In this document: positions 56,209 through 64,000 of the stretch, piece by piece
Position numbering within the stretch: position 1 is the stretch's first letter
Layout of the letters: every line of letters begins with the position of its first letter
Origin: G963677445 sp963678275
GTDB taxonomy: Bacteria; Bacteroidota; Ignavibacteria; Ignavibacteriales; Melioribacteraceae
Assembly (NCBI GenBank): GCA_963678275.1
Contig: OY782765.1
Span: 3,720,001 to 3,784,000, forward strand
DNA length: 64,000 bases
Direction: 5' to 3'
The notes under the pieces: generated by a model
The model's input: the letters and a program-made list of their open reading frames with translations, nothing else
Databases searched by the model: none
Told to the model about the DNA's origin: nothing
Position numbers and translations under genes: made by a program

Positions 56209-59200
56209 ATGTTCAAAAAATTCGTTTTTCTGTTACTGTTTTTACTTATCTCCATCCCGGCGGCGGGACAGAACAAATCACACATCCCCGACGCTCTCAT
56301 GCTCCGTTATCCCGATGTAAGCAAGACTGAAATAACCTTTATTTACGCCGGTGATATCTGGGTAGCCCCAAAAACGGGAGGAATGGCCCGCAGGTTAAGT
56401 TCGGCTGAAGGAAATGAATCCTTCCCGAAATTTTCACCCGACGGATCACAGATCGCCTTTACCGCCAACTATGACGGCAACCGGGACCTCTATATTACAG
56501 GCTCGCTCGGCGGATCGCCCTACAGAGTTACACACCACTCAGCCTCCGATAATATGGTCGACTGGTACCCGGATGGCAAAAGTCTGCTCTATAGAACCGC
56601 CATGACATCCCCTTCCGGAAGATACAGCCGGCTCTATAAGATATCGGTAAATGGAGGCCTGCCGGAAAAACTGCCTATGGAGTATGGCGATTTCGCTTCT
56701 CTTAATTCCGACGCCTCAAAGATTGTTTATCAGCCATCCAACCGCGAGTTTGCCACCTGGAAAAGATACCGGGGGGGTATGGCAAGCCAGCTTTGGATAT
56801 ATGATCTGAAAAACAACAAATCGGAAAAAATAACTGAATTTGCCGGCGCCGACGCGCTCCCTATGTGGCACGGCAACACTATTTATTTCCTTTCCGACCG
56901 TGATGACAACAAAAAACTTAATATCTGGGCTTATGATACCGGAACCAAAAAATTCACCCAGGTAACAAAATTTGATGAATATGATGTAAAATGGCCCTCG
57001 CTCGGACCTGAAGAGATTGTGTTCGAAAACGGAGGCAAACTTTATCTTCTCGATCTGGCAAACGGGAAAAGCAAAGCGGTTGAGATATCCATTCCTTCCG
57101 AACTGCTTCAGTCACGCCCCGCCAATAAAAATGTCGCGGGAAATATTGAAGGGTATAACCTTTCACCCAAAGCCAACAGGGCATTATTTGAAGCCCGCGG
57201 CGATATTTACACCGTTCCTAAAGAACATGGCAGCACAAGGAATCTTACCCGGACAAGCGGTGTGGCTGAAAGAAATCCCGTGTGGTCGCCCGACGGAAAA
57301 TATATCGCTTATCTTTCAGATAAAACGGGCGAATATGAAATATACCTGCGTGAACCGGGTCTGACAGGAAAAGAGAAACAGCTTACCAGCGGCGGTGAGG
57401 CATATCGTTACAACCTGAAATGGTCGCCTGACAGCAAGAAAATAGCGTTTTCAGATAAAGCGGGTAAAATTTATATCGCCGACGCTGAATCGGGCAGCAT
57501 AACTGATGTGGATAAAAATGATTTTTATTTTTTCACCGATTTCGACTGGTCACCCGATAGCAGGTGGTTCGCTTATCAGAAACATGAAACATTTTCGGTG
57601 AGATCAATATTTATCTACGATACAAAAGAGGAAAAAATTCACAGGGTTACCGATAATTATTACAACGATTCACAGCCTGTATTTGATCCCGACGGCAAAT
57701 ATCTTTATTTCTATTCCAACCGCACTTTCCGCCCGGTATACAGCGACTACCAGGGTACATGGGTTTATCCCAACGCAACTTATATTTACGCCCTTGTGCT
57801 CGATAGCGGAGAAAAATCACCTTTTGCCCCGCGCAGTGATGAAGTGGAAATAAAGGAGGAAAAGAAAGAGGATAAGGAAAAGGACGCTGAAGAAACAGAA
57901 AAGAAAGAAGAGGAAGATGACGACGCGGTAGTGATCGATTTTAACGATATGGAAAAGAGGATCGTACAGCTTGGAAGCGACGGCGGAAATGTCGGCAATA
58001 TGGAAGCTGTATCCGGCAAGGTTCTTTACATTATCAATCCTGTTTCGGGCGAAAGAACCTCCGGACCCTCAGGCACATTAAAATATTATGACCTCGAGGA
58101 ACGGGAAGCAAAAACGATCATGAGCGGCATATCCAACTTTACAGTATCCCCCGACGGCAAAAACGTTCTCTACAGAGCGGGAGGAACATTCGGCGTTATA
58201 GGAATCAGCGCGGGTAAAAAAGTAGGCGACGGAAAACTCGATCTCGGCGGCCTGCAGACTGTCGTTGACCTGAAGCAGGAATGGAAACAGATATTCCGTG
58301 AAGGCTGGAGAGTGGAAAGAGATTATTTCTACGATCCCGGTATGCATGGCATCGACTGGGATAAAATGTATGACCGCTATTCAAAACTGCTCCCTTATGT
58401 GAACAGCAGAAGTGATCTTACCTATATTATGGGTGAGATGATCGCGGAACTGAGTGTGTCGCACGCTTATATAGGCGGCGGCGATCAGGAAAGGGCAGCG
58501 ACTATCAATGTGGGACTGCTCGGCTGCGATTATAAAATAAAAGATGGATATTTCATTTTCAGCAAGATTTATGAAGGCGCCCCGTGGGATTATCACGATA
58601 CCCGCTCACCTTTGAGAGAACCGGGCATAGATGTTAAGGAAGGTGAATATCTTATTGCCGTAAACGGCCGCAAACCGGATATCAAAAAAGATCCGTGGGC
58701 GGCTTTCCAGGGACTCGCCGGCGAGGTTGTTACTCTTACTATCAACGACAAACCCTCCTCCGACGGCGCACGTGAAATTATGGTGGAACCGATGAGAAGC
58801 GAAGCTTCACTCAGGAATATGGCCTGGGTTGAGCACAACAGGGCTAAAGTTGAAAAGGCCACAAACGGACGCTGCGGTTATATATACGTGCCCAATACCG
58901 GCGTCAACGGCCAGACAGAACTGCTCAGGCAGTTTATGGCCCAGTACACCAAAGACGCCCTTATCATCGATGACCGCTTTAACGCCGGCGGCCAAATCCC
59001 AGATCGTTTTATCGAACTGCTAAACCGCCAGATACACAGTTACTGGGCGCGCCGTGATTTTTATAATTACCGGACTCCATTTGTGGCTCATACCGGACCC
59101 AAAGTTATGCTGATGAATGAATGGGCAGGCTCCGGCGGCGACGCTTTCCCATATTTCTTCCGCCAGGCGGGTCTCGGCAAACTTGTCGGTAAACGCACCT

Positions 59201-59478
59201 GGGGAGGACTCGTGGGTATCAGCGGCAACCCCGGATTCATTGATGGCGGATTTATCACCGCGCCCACATTCGGCTTCTGGACTCCCGACGGCAAATGGGA
59301 TGTGGAAAACCACGGCGTGGACCCCGATCCCGGCTGCGACATCGATAACATGCCCCACCTCCTCGCCAAAGATATCGATCAGCAGCTCGACAAAGCCATC
59401 GAAATCATCAAAGATGAACTAAGCAAAAATCCCCCGCCAAAACCTCAAAAACCAGATTATCCCGATAAATCAAAATAA
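56209..59478 (+). CDS. Tricorn-like S41 family protease
   Basis: The protein has 1089 residues with a signal peptide ('FVFLLLFLLISIPAAGQ'). Two propellers of WD40/PD40-like blades follow ('PKFSPDGSQIAFTANYDG', 'PVWSPDGKYIAYLSDKTG'). An acidic linker lies at about 545-575 ('EEKKEDKEKDAEETEKKEEE'). Then come the tricorn C1 helical domain, a PDZ domain ('VGLLGCDYKIKDGYFIFSKI') and the S41 core with S975 in 'NEWAGSGGDAFPYFF' and 'FNAGGQIPDR'. The usual partners in archaea are absent, and the signal peptide places it in the periplasm. GGGAG lies seven bases before the ATG. Confidence 0.95.
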   Translation: MFKKFVFLLLFLLISIPAAGQNKSHIPDALMLRYPDVSKTEITFIYAGDIWVAPKTGGMARRLSSAEGNESFPKFSPDGSQIAFTANYDGNRDLYITGSLGGSPYRVTHHSASDNMVDWYPDGKSLLYRTAMTSPSGRYSRLYKISVNGGLPEKLPMEYGDFASLNSDASKIVYQPSNREFATWKRYRGGMASQLWIYDLKNNKSEKITEFAGADALPMWHGNTIYFLSDRDDNKKLNIWAYDTGTKKFTQVTKFDEYDVKWPSLGPEEIVFENGGKLYLLDLANGKSKAVEISIPSELLQSRPANKNVAGNIEGYNLSPKANRALFEARGDIYTVPKEHGSTRNLTRTSGVAERNPVWSPDGKYIAYLSDKTGEYEIYLREPGLTGKEKQLTSGGEAYRYNLKWSPDSKKIAFSDKAGKIYIADAESGSITDVDKNDFYFFTDFDWSPDSRWFAYQKHETFSVRSIFIYDTKEEKIHRVTDNYYNDSQPVFDPDGKYLYFYSNRTFRPVYSDYQGTWVYPNATYIYALVLDSGEKSPFAPRSDEVEIKEEKKEDKEKDAEETEKKEEEDDDAVVIDFNDMEKRIVQLGSDGGNVGNMEAVSGKVLYIINPVSGERTSGPSGTLKYYDLEEREAKTIMSGISNFTVSPDGKNVLYRAGGTFGVIGISAGKKVGDGKLDLGGLQTVVDLKQEWKQIFREGWRVERDYFYDPGMHGIDWDKMYDRYSKLLPYVNSRSDLTYIMGEMIAELSVSHAYIGGGDQERAATINVGLLGCDYKIKDGYFIFSKIYEGAPWDYHDTRSPLREPGIDVKEGEYLIAVNGRKPDIKKDPWAAFQGLAGEVVTLTINDKPSSDGAREIMVEPMRSEASLRNMAWVEHNRAKVEKATNGRCGYIYVPNTGVNGQTELLRQFMAQYTKDALIIDDRFNAGGQIPDRFIELLNRQIHSYWARRDFYNYRTPFVAHTGPKVMLMNEWAGSGGDAFPYFFRQAGLGKLVGKRTWGGLVGISGNPGFIDGGFITAPTFGFWTPDGKWDVENHGVDPDPGCDIDNMPHLLAKDIDQQLDKAIEIIKDELSKNPPPKPQKPDYPDKSK

Positions 59479-59484
59479 ATTGCG

Positions 59485-59509
59485 AAAGCCCCGCTTGCGG
59501 GGCTTTTTA
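59485..59509 (+). terminator. intrinsic terminator of the GH13/protease operon
   Basis: A 9-bp stem AAAGCCCCG/CGGGGCTTT with loop CTTG is followed by TT and AT-rich DNA, seven bases after the stop codon. Confidence 0.92.
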
Positions 59510-59757
59510 TTACAAAACACAAGAAAGAGGAAAACAATACCGATTTTTTCCTGTTATTCCTTTTAATTCTTGTAATCCTGTTCTTTTTGTTGCCTGGCGT
59601 AAGCTTTGTACTTTGCTCAGTGGGACATGTGGGACACGGGGGACTTTGGGTTGATGAGGTTTTTTTTAACGAAAATATTTTTTAGCCCGTATCGCAGGAC
59701 AATGAAAAAACAACTATCGTCCGGGTTGTTTTAGTCCTAAAGAGCTTTGAATAATCA

Positions 59758-60062
59758 AGGCAAAAACAAAAACGATTACGATATCAAATTCTTATCCTGT
59801 TTATCTATACAATCCTGCTAATCCTGTTCTTTCTTTGCGGACTTTGCGTATTCCTTCCTTCGCGGCCTTTGCGTGGAAATTTACCACGGGAAAAGATTAA
59901 AAATTAAGAATTACGAATGAGGAATTACGAATGAAAAAAGGACAGGTTGATAGTTATATTGGGGTGGTTCCTTATTCGCCGGGGAATAAACAACGATACC
60001 GATTTTAATCCTGCAATCCTTAAATCCTTTAATCATAGTACAGGGATTGGGGGGGGGAGATT
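59758..60062. repeat. repeat family D, copy 1
   Basis: It contains 'ACGATTACGATATCAAATTC', 'CAATCCTGCTAATCCTGTTC', 'GGACAGGTTGATAGTTATAT' and 'TTAAATCCTTTAATCAT'. It ends in a run of nine G residues at 60049-60057. The surrounding 59510-60163 holds no gene I can support. Confidence 0.85.
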
Positions 60063-60163
60063 GTCAACATTTCTGTGATATTCTTTTTGTGCTCTTTGTG
60101 GAAAGACAATAATTGTGAATGGACTAATTTCTGCTAAGTTATTCAAATTTATTTTCTTTCCAC

Positions 60164-61138
60164 TCACACAGTATCTCCACCGGTTTTATCATCCAGCATT
60201 TCCATTGAACTATCCTGTAACAAAATTTGCATCTGCCCGATAGCTATTTGATTCAGTTTCTGCAGGCGTTCGCTTTGCGGCATTGCTTCATCAATAAAAA
60301 CCGCATTCAGGTTTTCAAGGTTAGCCAGGCAAACCAATTGCGTAACATTAGCATAGTCGCGAATATTGCCTTGTTTATCCGGATTCTCATCACGCCATTG
60401 TTTGGCTGTTTTTCCAAACAGGGCCATGTTCAACACATCGGCTTCGCTGGCATAAACCAGGTTTATTTGCTGCCGGTTAAGGTTCTGTGGTATTAAATTC
60501 TCCTTAATGGCATCGGTATGTATCCGGTAGTTTATTTTGGTAAGTTGTCGTTTTATATTCCATTCCAGTTCTTTCGATTCTGTTTCTTTCAGGCGTTGGA
60601 ATTCGATTACTAAATAAATCTTGAACTCTGCGCTAATCCACATCCCAAATTCAAATGCGATATCCTTGTGTGCATAGGTGCCTCCATATCGTCCCGCTTT
60701 TGCCGTTAAACCAATAGCATTTGTTTTTTTTACCCATTCTTTAACACTTATTTTGTAACTATTTAATCCTGCCTGACTTTTAATTGTGGCGAATTCGCCA
60801 TAATTAAAATTGGGATTATGGATTCTTTCCCAAATGCCCAAATACTCAAGGGTATTTCTGTTCCTTAACCAATCAGAAATAAAAAAATCACCATCCTTTG
60901 ATTTTAGCATATCTGTTAAAGAGATAAAGTCATCAGGTAATGGACAGAAATATACACTTATAAACTGCAACACACCTGTCAAAATATGGTGTACCTGACG
61001 GCACACTTGAACGCTTTCTTCTTTTTTTTCTACCAATATTTTGTCCCTAACGGGACAATAAAAATGAATAATACAGATCATCCCTTGGTAAGAATGAGGG
61101 GAAATATATCGATTTTGCGTTTCAAACAAATATATCAT
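60164..61138 (-). CDS. KilA-N domain protein with atypical N-terminus
   Basis: The frame gives 324 residues. From about residue 68 it matches KilA-N proteins: 'DDFISLTDMLKSKDGDFFIS', 'WLRNRNTLEYLGIWERIHNP', 'GGTYAHKDIAFEFGMWISAE' and 'YLVIEFQRLKE'. The C-terminal half is the usual companion region ('VYASEADVLNMALFGKTAKQ', 'RDYANVTQLVCLANLENLNA'). KilA-N is a DNA-binding module found in phage and mobile DNA. The first 65 residues do not look like protein and lie over palindromic intergenic repeats (61041-61058 and 60989-61006), so the true start is uncertain and the gene may be 5'-truncated. Confidence 0.85.
   Translation of the reverse strand: MIYLFETQNRYISPHSYQGMICIIHFYCPVRDKILVEKKEESVQVCRQVHHILTGVLQFISVYFCPLPDDFISLTDMLKSKDGDFFISDWLRNRNTLEYLGIWERIHNPNFNYGEFATIKSQAGLNSYKISVKEWVKKTNAIGLTAKAGRYGGTYAHKDIAFEFGMWISAEFKIYLVIEFQRLKETESKELEWNIKRQLTKINYRIHTDAIKENLIPQNLNRQQINLVYASEADVLNMALFGKTAKQWRDENPDKQGNIRDYANVTQLVCLANLENLNAVFIDEAMPQSERLQKLNQIAIGQMQILLQDSSMEMLDDKTGGDTV
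61041..61058. repeat. intergenic palindrome inside the KilA-N frame
   Basis: TTGTCCC-TAAC-GGGACAA is a 7-bp perfect hairpin; a partner, GTGTACC-TGAC-GGCACAC, lies at 60989-61006. Both resemble short hairpins usually found between genes in Bacteroidetes-type genomes, yet here fall within the open frame. Confidence 0.65.
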
Positions 61139-61284
61139 ATCAGCGAGGAATGAAATAGAATTTTAGAAAAATGAAGACTAACCGGATAATAGAATCAAAT
61201 AAGCGTTAAAATTCAGTTAACTGGAAAAAGAACCGGAGGTTTTAGAGACAAAGAAAATTTCATCAATGTTCAACCTGGTTTTTT

Positions 61285-61325
61285 GCTGACTCAAATTCAA
61301 TTACCCACTATAATTCACATAGAGC
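61285..61325. repeat. repeat family F, copy 2 (inverted)
   Basis: Reverse complement of 2896-2937 with about three differences. The rest of 61139-61667 is AT-rich and shows no credible gene. Confidence 0.7.
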
Positions 61326-61667
61326 CAATTTATACTGTTTACTCATATTTCCTCTGTCTCAAATGAATATGTTGCTGCTCCGCTTCCTGTTCAATTACCC
61401 CGAATTCGGGGTAATTAAAATCAGGGTTGTTAATTTTTTCCCATATTTATTTTCTAATTTAGATAAAATAGCAATAATTATATTGTTACTAATAACCGGG
61501 CTGTTAAATCCAAATTCTATGACTGAAATTTATCAGATACATGTGCGTTTTGAGAAATGAGTTTTAAATCTTTTTTCCTTCCGGTTTTATTGTTAATTAA
61601 CACTGAAATCCATAATTAACTCTTAAATATACAATTTTCTTATGGAATCTTTAGTGAAAATCAACAT

Positions 61668-62040
61668 TCTTTCCGTGGCGGCCTTTGCGTGGAATTTTTC
61701 CCCTGGAAAAGATTAAAAATTAAGAATTACGAATGAGGAATTACGAATGAAAAAAGGACAGGTTGATAGTTATATTGGGGTGGTTCCTTATTCGCCGGGT
61801 GAATAAACAACGATACCGATTATTTAATCCTGCAATCCTTAAATCCTTTAATCATGGTTCAGGGATTGGCGGGCCGGAAATGGATAGAGACTGTTATTTT
61901 CACACTATGTTCTCGTTGGGCTAAAGCCCTCCTGGGTGTCAGGCTTCTCAGGGGAATCACCGGCCTGAAGGCGCGGTGTTATTCTTTTTGTGCCCTTTGT
62001 GACTTCCTTGTGTCCATTGTGGTTAAAAAAATCTGAGTAT
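61668..62040. repeat. repeat family D, copy 2
   Basis: A full copy with 'GCGGCCTTTGCGTGGAATTT', TTACGAA heptads, 'GGACAGGTTGATAGTTATAT', 'GGGCTAAAGCCCTCCTGGG' and 'CCGGCCTGAAGGCGCGGTG'. The copy at 63133 is nearly identical over 300 bp. Confidence 0.88.
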
Positions 62041-62104
62041 GAGTAAGAGTATGATAGCGGGGATTGTGGTTGTATGGAGGATGTTCATTTTGCTTACGGG
62101 TGGC

Positions 62105-62466
62105 GAGAAAAAAAACGATTACGATATCAAATTCTTTATCCTGTTAATCTATACAATCCTGCTAATCCTGTTCTTTCTTTGCGGACTTTGCGTATTCCTT
62201 CCTTCGCGGTCTTTGCGTGGAATTTAATCTTCGGGAAAACAAAAAACCGATTGCGATACCGAACCCGATTTTTAATCACGCAATCCTTAAATCCTTTAAT
62301 CATGGTTCAGGGATTGGCGATTTGGATTGCGCGGAAGCTTTTAGCCATCCCACTATGTGCTTTTGAGGCTAAAGCCATTCCCGGGATGTTGAGTTTTTCC
62401 GCAAATCACCGGCCTAAAGGCACGGTGTTATTATCGTTGTGTCCCTTGTGGTTAGGAAAAAAGTAT
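62105..62466. repeat. repeat family D, copy 3
   Basis: It starts 'AAAAAACGATTACGATATCA' and ends with the 'GGCCTAAAGGCACGGTG' core. It lacks the middle 'GGACAGGTTGATAG' part present in copies 1, 2 and 4. Confidence 0.85.
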
Positions 62467-62513
62467 TAAGGTAAAAGTGAATTGTTCGAAGGAATTTCGA
62501 AATGCTGACAATA

Positions 62514-62744
62514 TTAAGCTACATTCTTTGATATCTGCAACAGTTTTGCCTGGGCGGATTCCAGGATTGAGTCTCTTAAAAACAAACTTGCGTTAATAAT
62601 CTCAATGCCAATTAGTTCGCCCGACTCATTTAGTTCGGCTGTAATATTGGGGCTTATTTCAACACTGCCGGATTCCTTTTCATCAGTTATTGCCAGATGT
62701 AAAATGTCCTCTTTTTCAAAATATTTTAATTTCGGATCACTCAT
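62514..62744 (-). CDS. DUF2283 protein, possible antitoxin-like partner
   Basis: The protein has 76 residues with the DUF2283 pattern: 'YFEKEDILHLAITDEKESGS' then 'ISPNITAELNESGELIGIEI' and a C-terminal helix. These small proteins often follow a DUF4258-type gene, as here, with an 8-bp overlap. The pairing and size resemble toxin-antitoxin modules, but no activity has been established to my knowledge. It is enclosed by family D repeats. Confidence 0.88.
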   Translation of the reverse strand: MSDPKLKYFEKEDILHLAITDEKESGSVEISPNITAELNESGELIGIEIINASLFLRDSILESAQAKLLQISKNVA

Positions 62745-63009
62745 ATTTATATCTTCCGCTTTTTATTCTGCTATTAATTTGCTGCCGACTTGTTGCATGT
62801 ATTGTTATTGGTGTAATAATATCAGCATTCTCTTTTTCATAAGGAATCAGGACTAAAATATTGGAATTTTTTCCGACAACTACAAGTCTGGCAGTGGTTG
62901 TATCATAATACCTTTCACTACTATACCTGACTATTTCTTCAATATTTCGAAGATCGAAACCCCGCAGTTTAACTCTGTATATGAAATAATCAGTCCAATT
63001 TATTCGCAT
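62737..63009 (-). CDS. DUF4258-like small protein, possible toxin-like partner
   Basis: Start codons occur at 63018 (GTG), 63015 and 63009; I choose 63009 because relatives begin 'M-x-I-x-W-T-D' as in 'MRINWTDYFIYRVKLRGFDL' (90 residues). The core 'RYYDTTTARLVVVGKNSNIL' and 'ITPITIHATSRQQINSRIKS' match DUF4258-type small proteins (BrnT/RelE-like shape). It overlaps the DUF2283 gene by 8 bp. The toxin role is inferred from pairing only. Confidence 0.82.
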   Translation of the reverse strand: MRINWTDYFIYRVKLRGFDLRNIEEIVRYSSERYYDTTTARLVVVGKNSNILVLIPYEKENADIITPITIHATSRQQINSRIKSGRYKYE

Positions 63010-63132
63010 CAACATCACTCATTCGCGGATTTAACTACCATCGAATTATTTCAAAAATAATGTAATAAACATCATTTTGCAACTTATAAAATATTAACCA
63101 TTTTTTTCCGAAGCCGCAAGGGAATATTTCAC

Positions 63133-63660
63133 ATAGGGAATCAATCTTTCCCTTGGCGGCTTTTGCGTGGAATTTTTCCCCGGGAAAAGATTAAAAATTA
63201 AAAATTAAGAATTAGGAATTAGGAATTAGGAATGGAAAAAGGACAGGCTGATAGTTATATTGGGGTGGTTCCTTATTCGCCGGGTGAATAAACAACGATA
63301 TCGATTTTAATCACGCAATCCTTAAATCCTTTAATCATGGTTCAGAAATTGGCGGGCCGGAAATGGATAGAGACTGTTATTTTCACACTATGTTCTCGTT
63401 GGGCTAAAGCCCTCCTGGGTGTCAGGCTTCTCCGGGGAATCACCGGCCTGAAGGCGCGGTGCTATTCTTTTTGTGCCCTTTGTGACTTCCTTGTGTCCAT
63501 TGTGGTTAAAAAAATCAGAGTATGAGTAAGAGTATGATTGGATTGGGGATGTTCATTTTGTTTATTGGTGGCTAAAAAACGATCGCGATACCAAATTCCT
63601 ATCCTGTTTATCTATACAATCCTGTAAATCCTGTTCTTTTCCGGGTATGTGTTTTTTTTG
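63133..63660. repeat. repeat family D, copy 4
   Basis: The most complete copy, nearly identical to 61668-62040 and then continuing with 'CCTGTTTATCTATACAATCC'. A run of nine G residues lies just beyond at 63662-63670. Confidence 0.88.
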
Positions 63661-63682
63661 AGGGGGGGGGAATTTCCCCGGA

Positions 63683-64000
63683 CTAAGCCTCGTGCTGGAG
63701 GAAGTCCAGGAAATCTTCATTATTTAATGAGAAGAATTTTTTACAGAGTGGGAAAAGCTCCTCGAGGTAATCTGCCTGAATGTTAAATTCAGTTTCTGTC
63801 TGATTCACATAATCCACACCGGCAAGGAACATAATTTCATCTTTCCATTCGGCGCCGGCAATCCAGAATTCAAGATTATCTTTGAAGAGAGTAAGTATGG
63901 GAGAGTTGGTCTCAAGCCGGTTGGCTGTTTCGACATGTTCTTCCCACTCAAGTTCTTTAAGCTTTTCCTCAATTTCTTCCGCGGTGGCCAGACCGGTTTC
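63683..64000 (-). CDS. hypothetical protein, C-terminal part (runs off right edge)
   Basis: I translated this by hand: the frame is open from the right edge to a TAG at 63683, giving 105 residues. The visible part is acidic and rich in aromatic residues ('TAEEIEEKLKELEWEEHVET', 'LFKDNLEFWIAGAEWKDEIM', 'FFSLNNEDFLDFLQHEA'). No domain was recognised. The start lies outside the window. Its regular codon pattern and lack of repeats mark a return to ordinary chromosomal coding DNA. Confidence 0.7.
   Translation of the reverse strand, partial: ETGLATAEEIEEKLKELEWEEHVETANRLETNSPILTLFKDNLEFWIAGAEWKDEIMFLAGVDYVNQTETEFNIQADYLEELFPLCKKFFSLNNEDFLDFLQHEA

Noticed and set aside
61363..61560. Small hydrophobic open frame of 65 codons
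   Set aside because: It lies in AT-rich DNA beside repeats, lacks a Shine-Dalgarno and has no recognisable pattern.
61854..63525. A near-identical 60-codon frame present twice, at 61854 and 63337
   Set aside because: Both are translations of the same family D repeat segment; no ribosome-binding site or domain supports a gene.

Overview
The window looks like a chromosomal segment of an FCB-group bacterium (Ignavibacteria/Bacteroidetes-like). The evidence is two secreted proteins with the C-terminal sorting signature 'NYPNPFNPAT' of type IX secretion, a hybrid propeller sensor (reg-propeller plus triple-Y), many lipoproteins with Cys lipoboxes, AT-rich DNA, and abundant intergenic palindromes of the kind common in that group. 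Two methyl-accepting chemotaxis proteins suggest motility. No tRNA, rRNA or CRISPR array was seen.

Layout. 1-2529: a membrane-tethered solute-binding protein directly followed by a sensor kinase that runs off the left edge. 2530-8296: a lipoprotein, an AraC/GyrI regulator, and long repeat-rich DNA carrying an IS630-family element. 8297-9379: an AlkC-like DNA repair protein. 9555-19935: a propeller sensor kinase and response regulator, then a run of exported proteins, small membrane proteins and an orphan LuxR-type DNA-binding domain. 20292-26895: two large type IX cargo proteins (FG-GAP/PQQ-like surface protein and M6-like metalloprotease). 27384-31292: a Cache chemoreceptor and a YgiQ radical SAM protein. 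31300-32640: a tandem 491-bp repeat next to an orphan minimal nucleotidyltransferase. 32862-38107: a PAS sensor kinase, an ECF sigma / anti-sigma / TonB-domain lipoprotein operon, and a HisN-type phosphatase. 38359-40271: a complete group II intron with its maturase. 40647-48441: a second chemoreceptor, a serine hydrolase fusion operon with a HExxH lipoprotein, and a DUF4143 ATPase under a promoter with two palindromes. 48480-54533: a repeat array with a VapBC-type toxin-antitoxin pair nested in it and a 2.3-kb insertion sequence whose transposase needs a -1 frameshift. 54658-59478: a GH13 lipoprotein and a Tricorn-like protease. 59500-64000: more repeats, a KilA-N gene, a DUF4258-like/DUF2283 pair and the 3' end of an unknown gene.

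The main theme is a set of dispersed intergenic repeat families (called A to F here) that act as landing sites. An IS630 element and the frameshift IS each interrupt a copy of family A, and the group II intron interrupts a copy of family E just after a small stem-loop. Undisturbed copies elsewhere in the window serve as empty sites, so exact element ends and target duplications can be read directly. Toxin-antitoxin-like genes (VapBC, the orphan MNT, DUF4258/DUF2283, KilA-N) sit between these repeats, which marks these stretches as accessory DNA within an otherwise ordinary chromosome.
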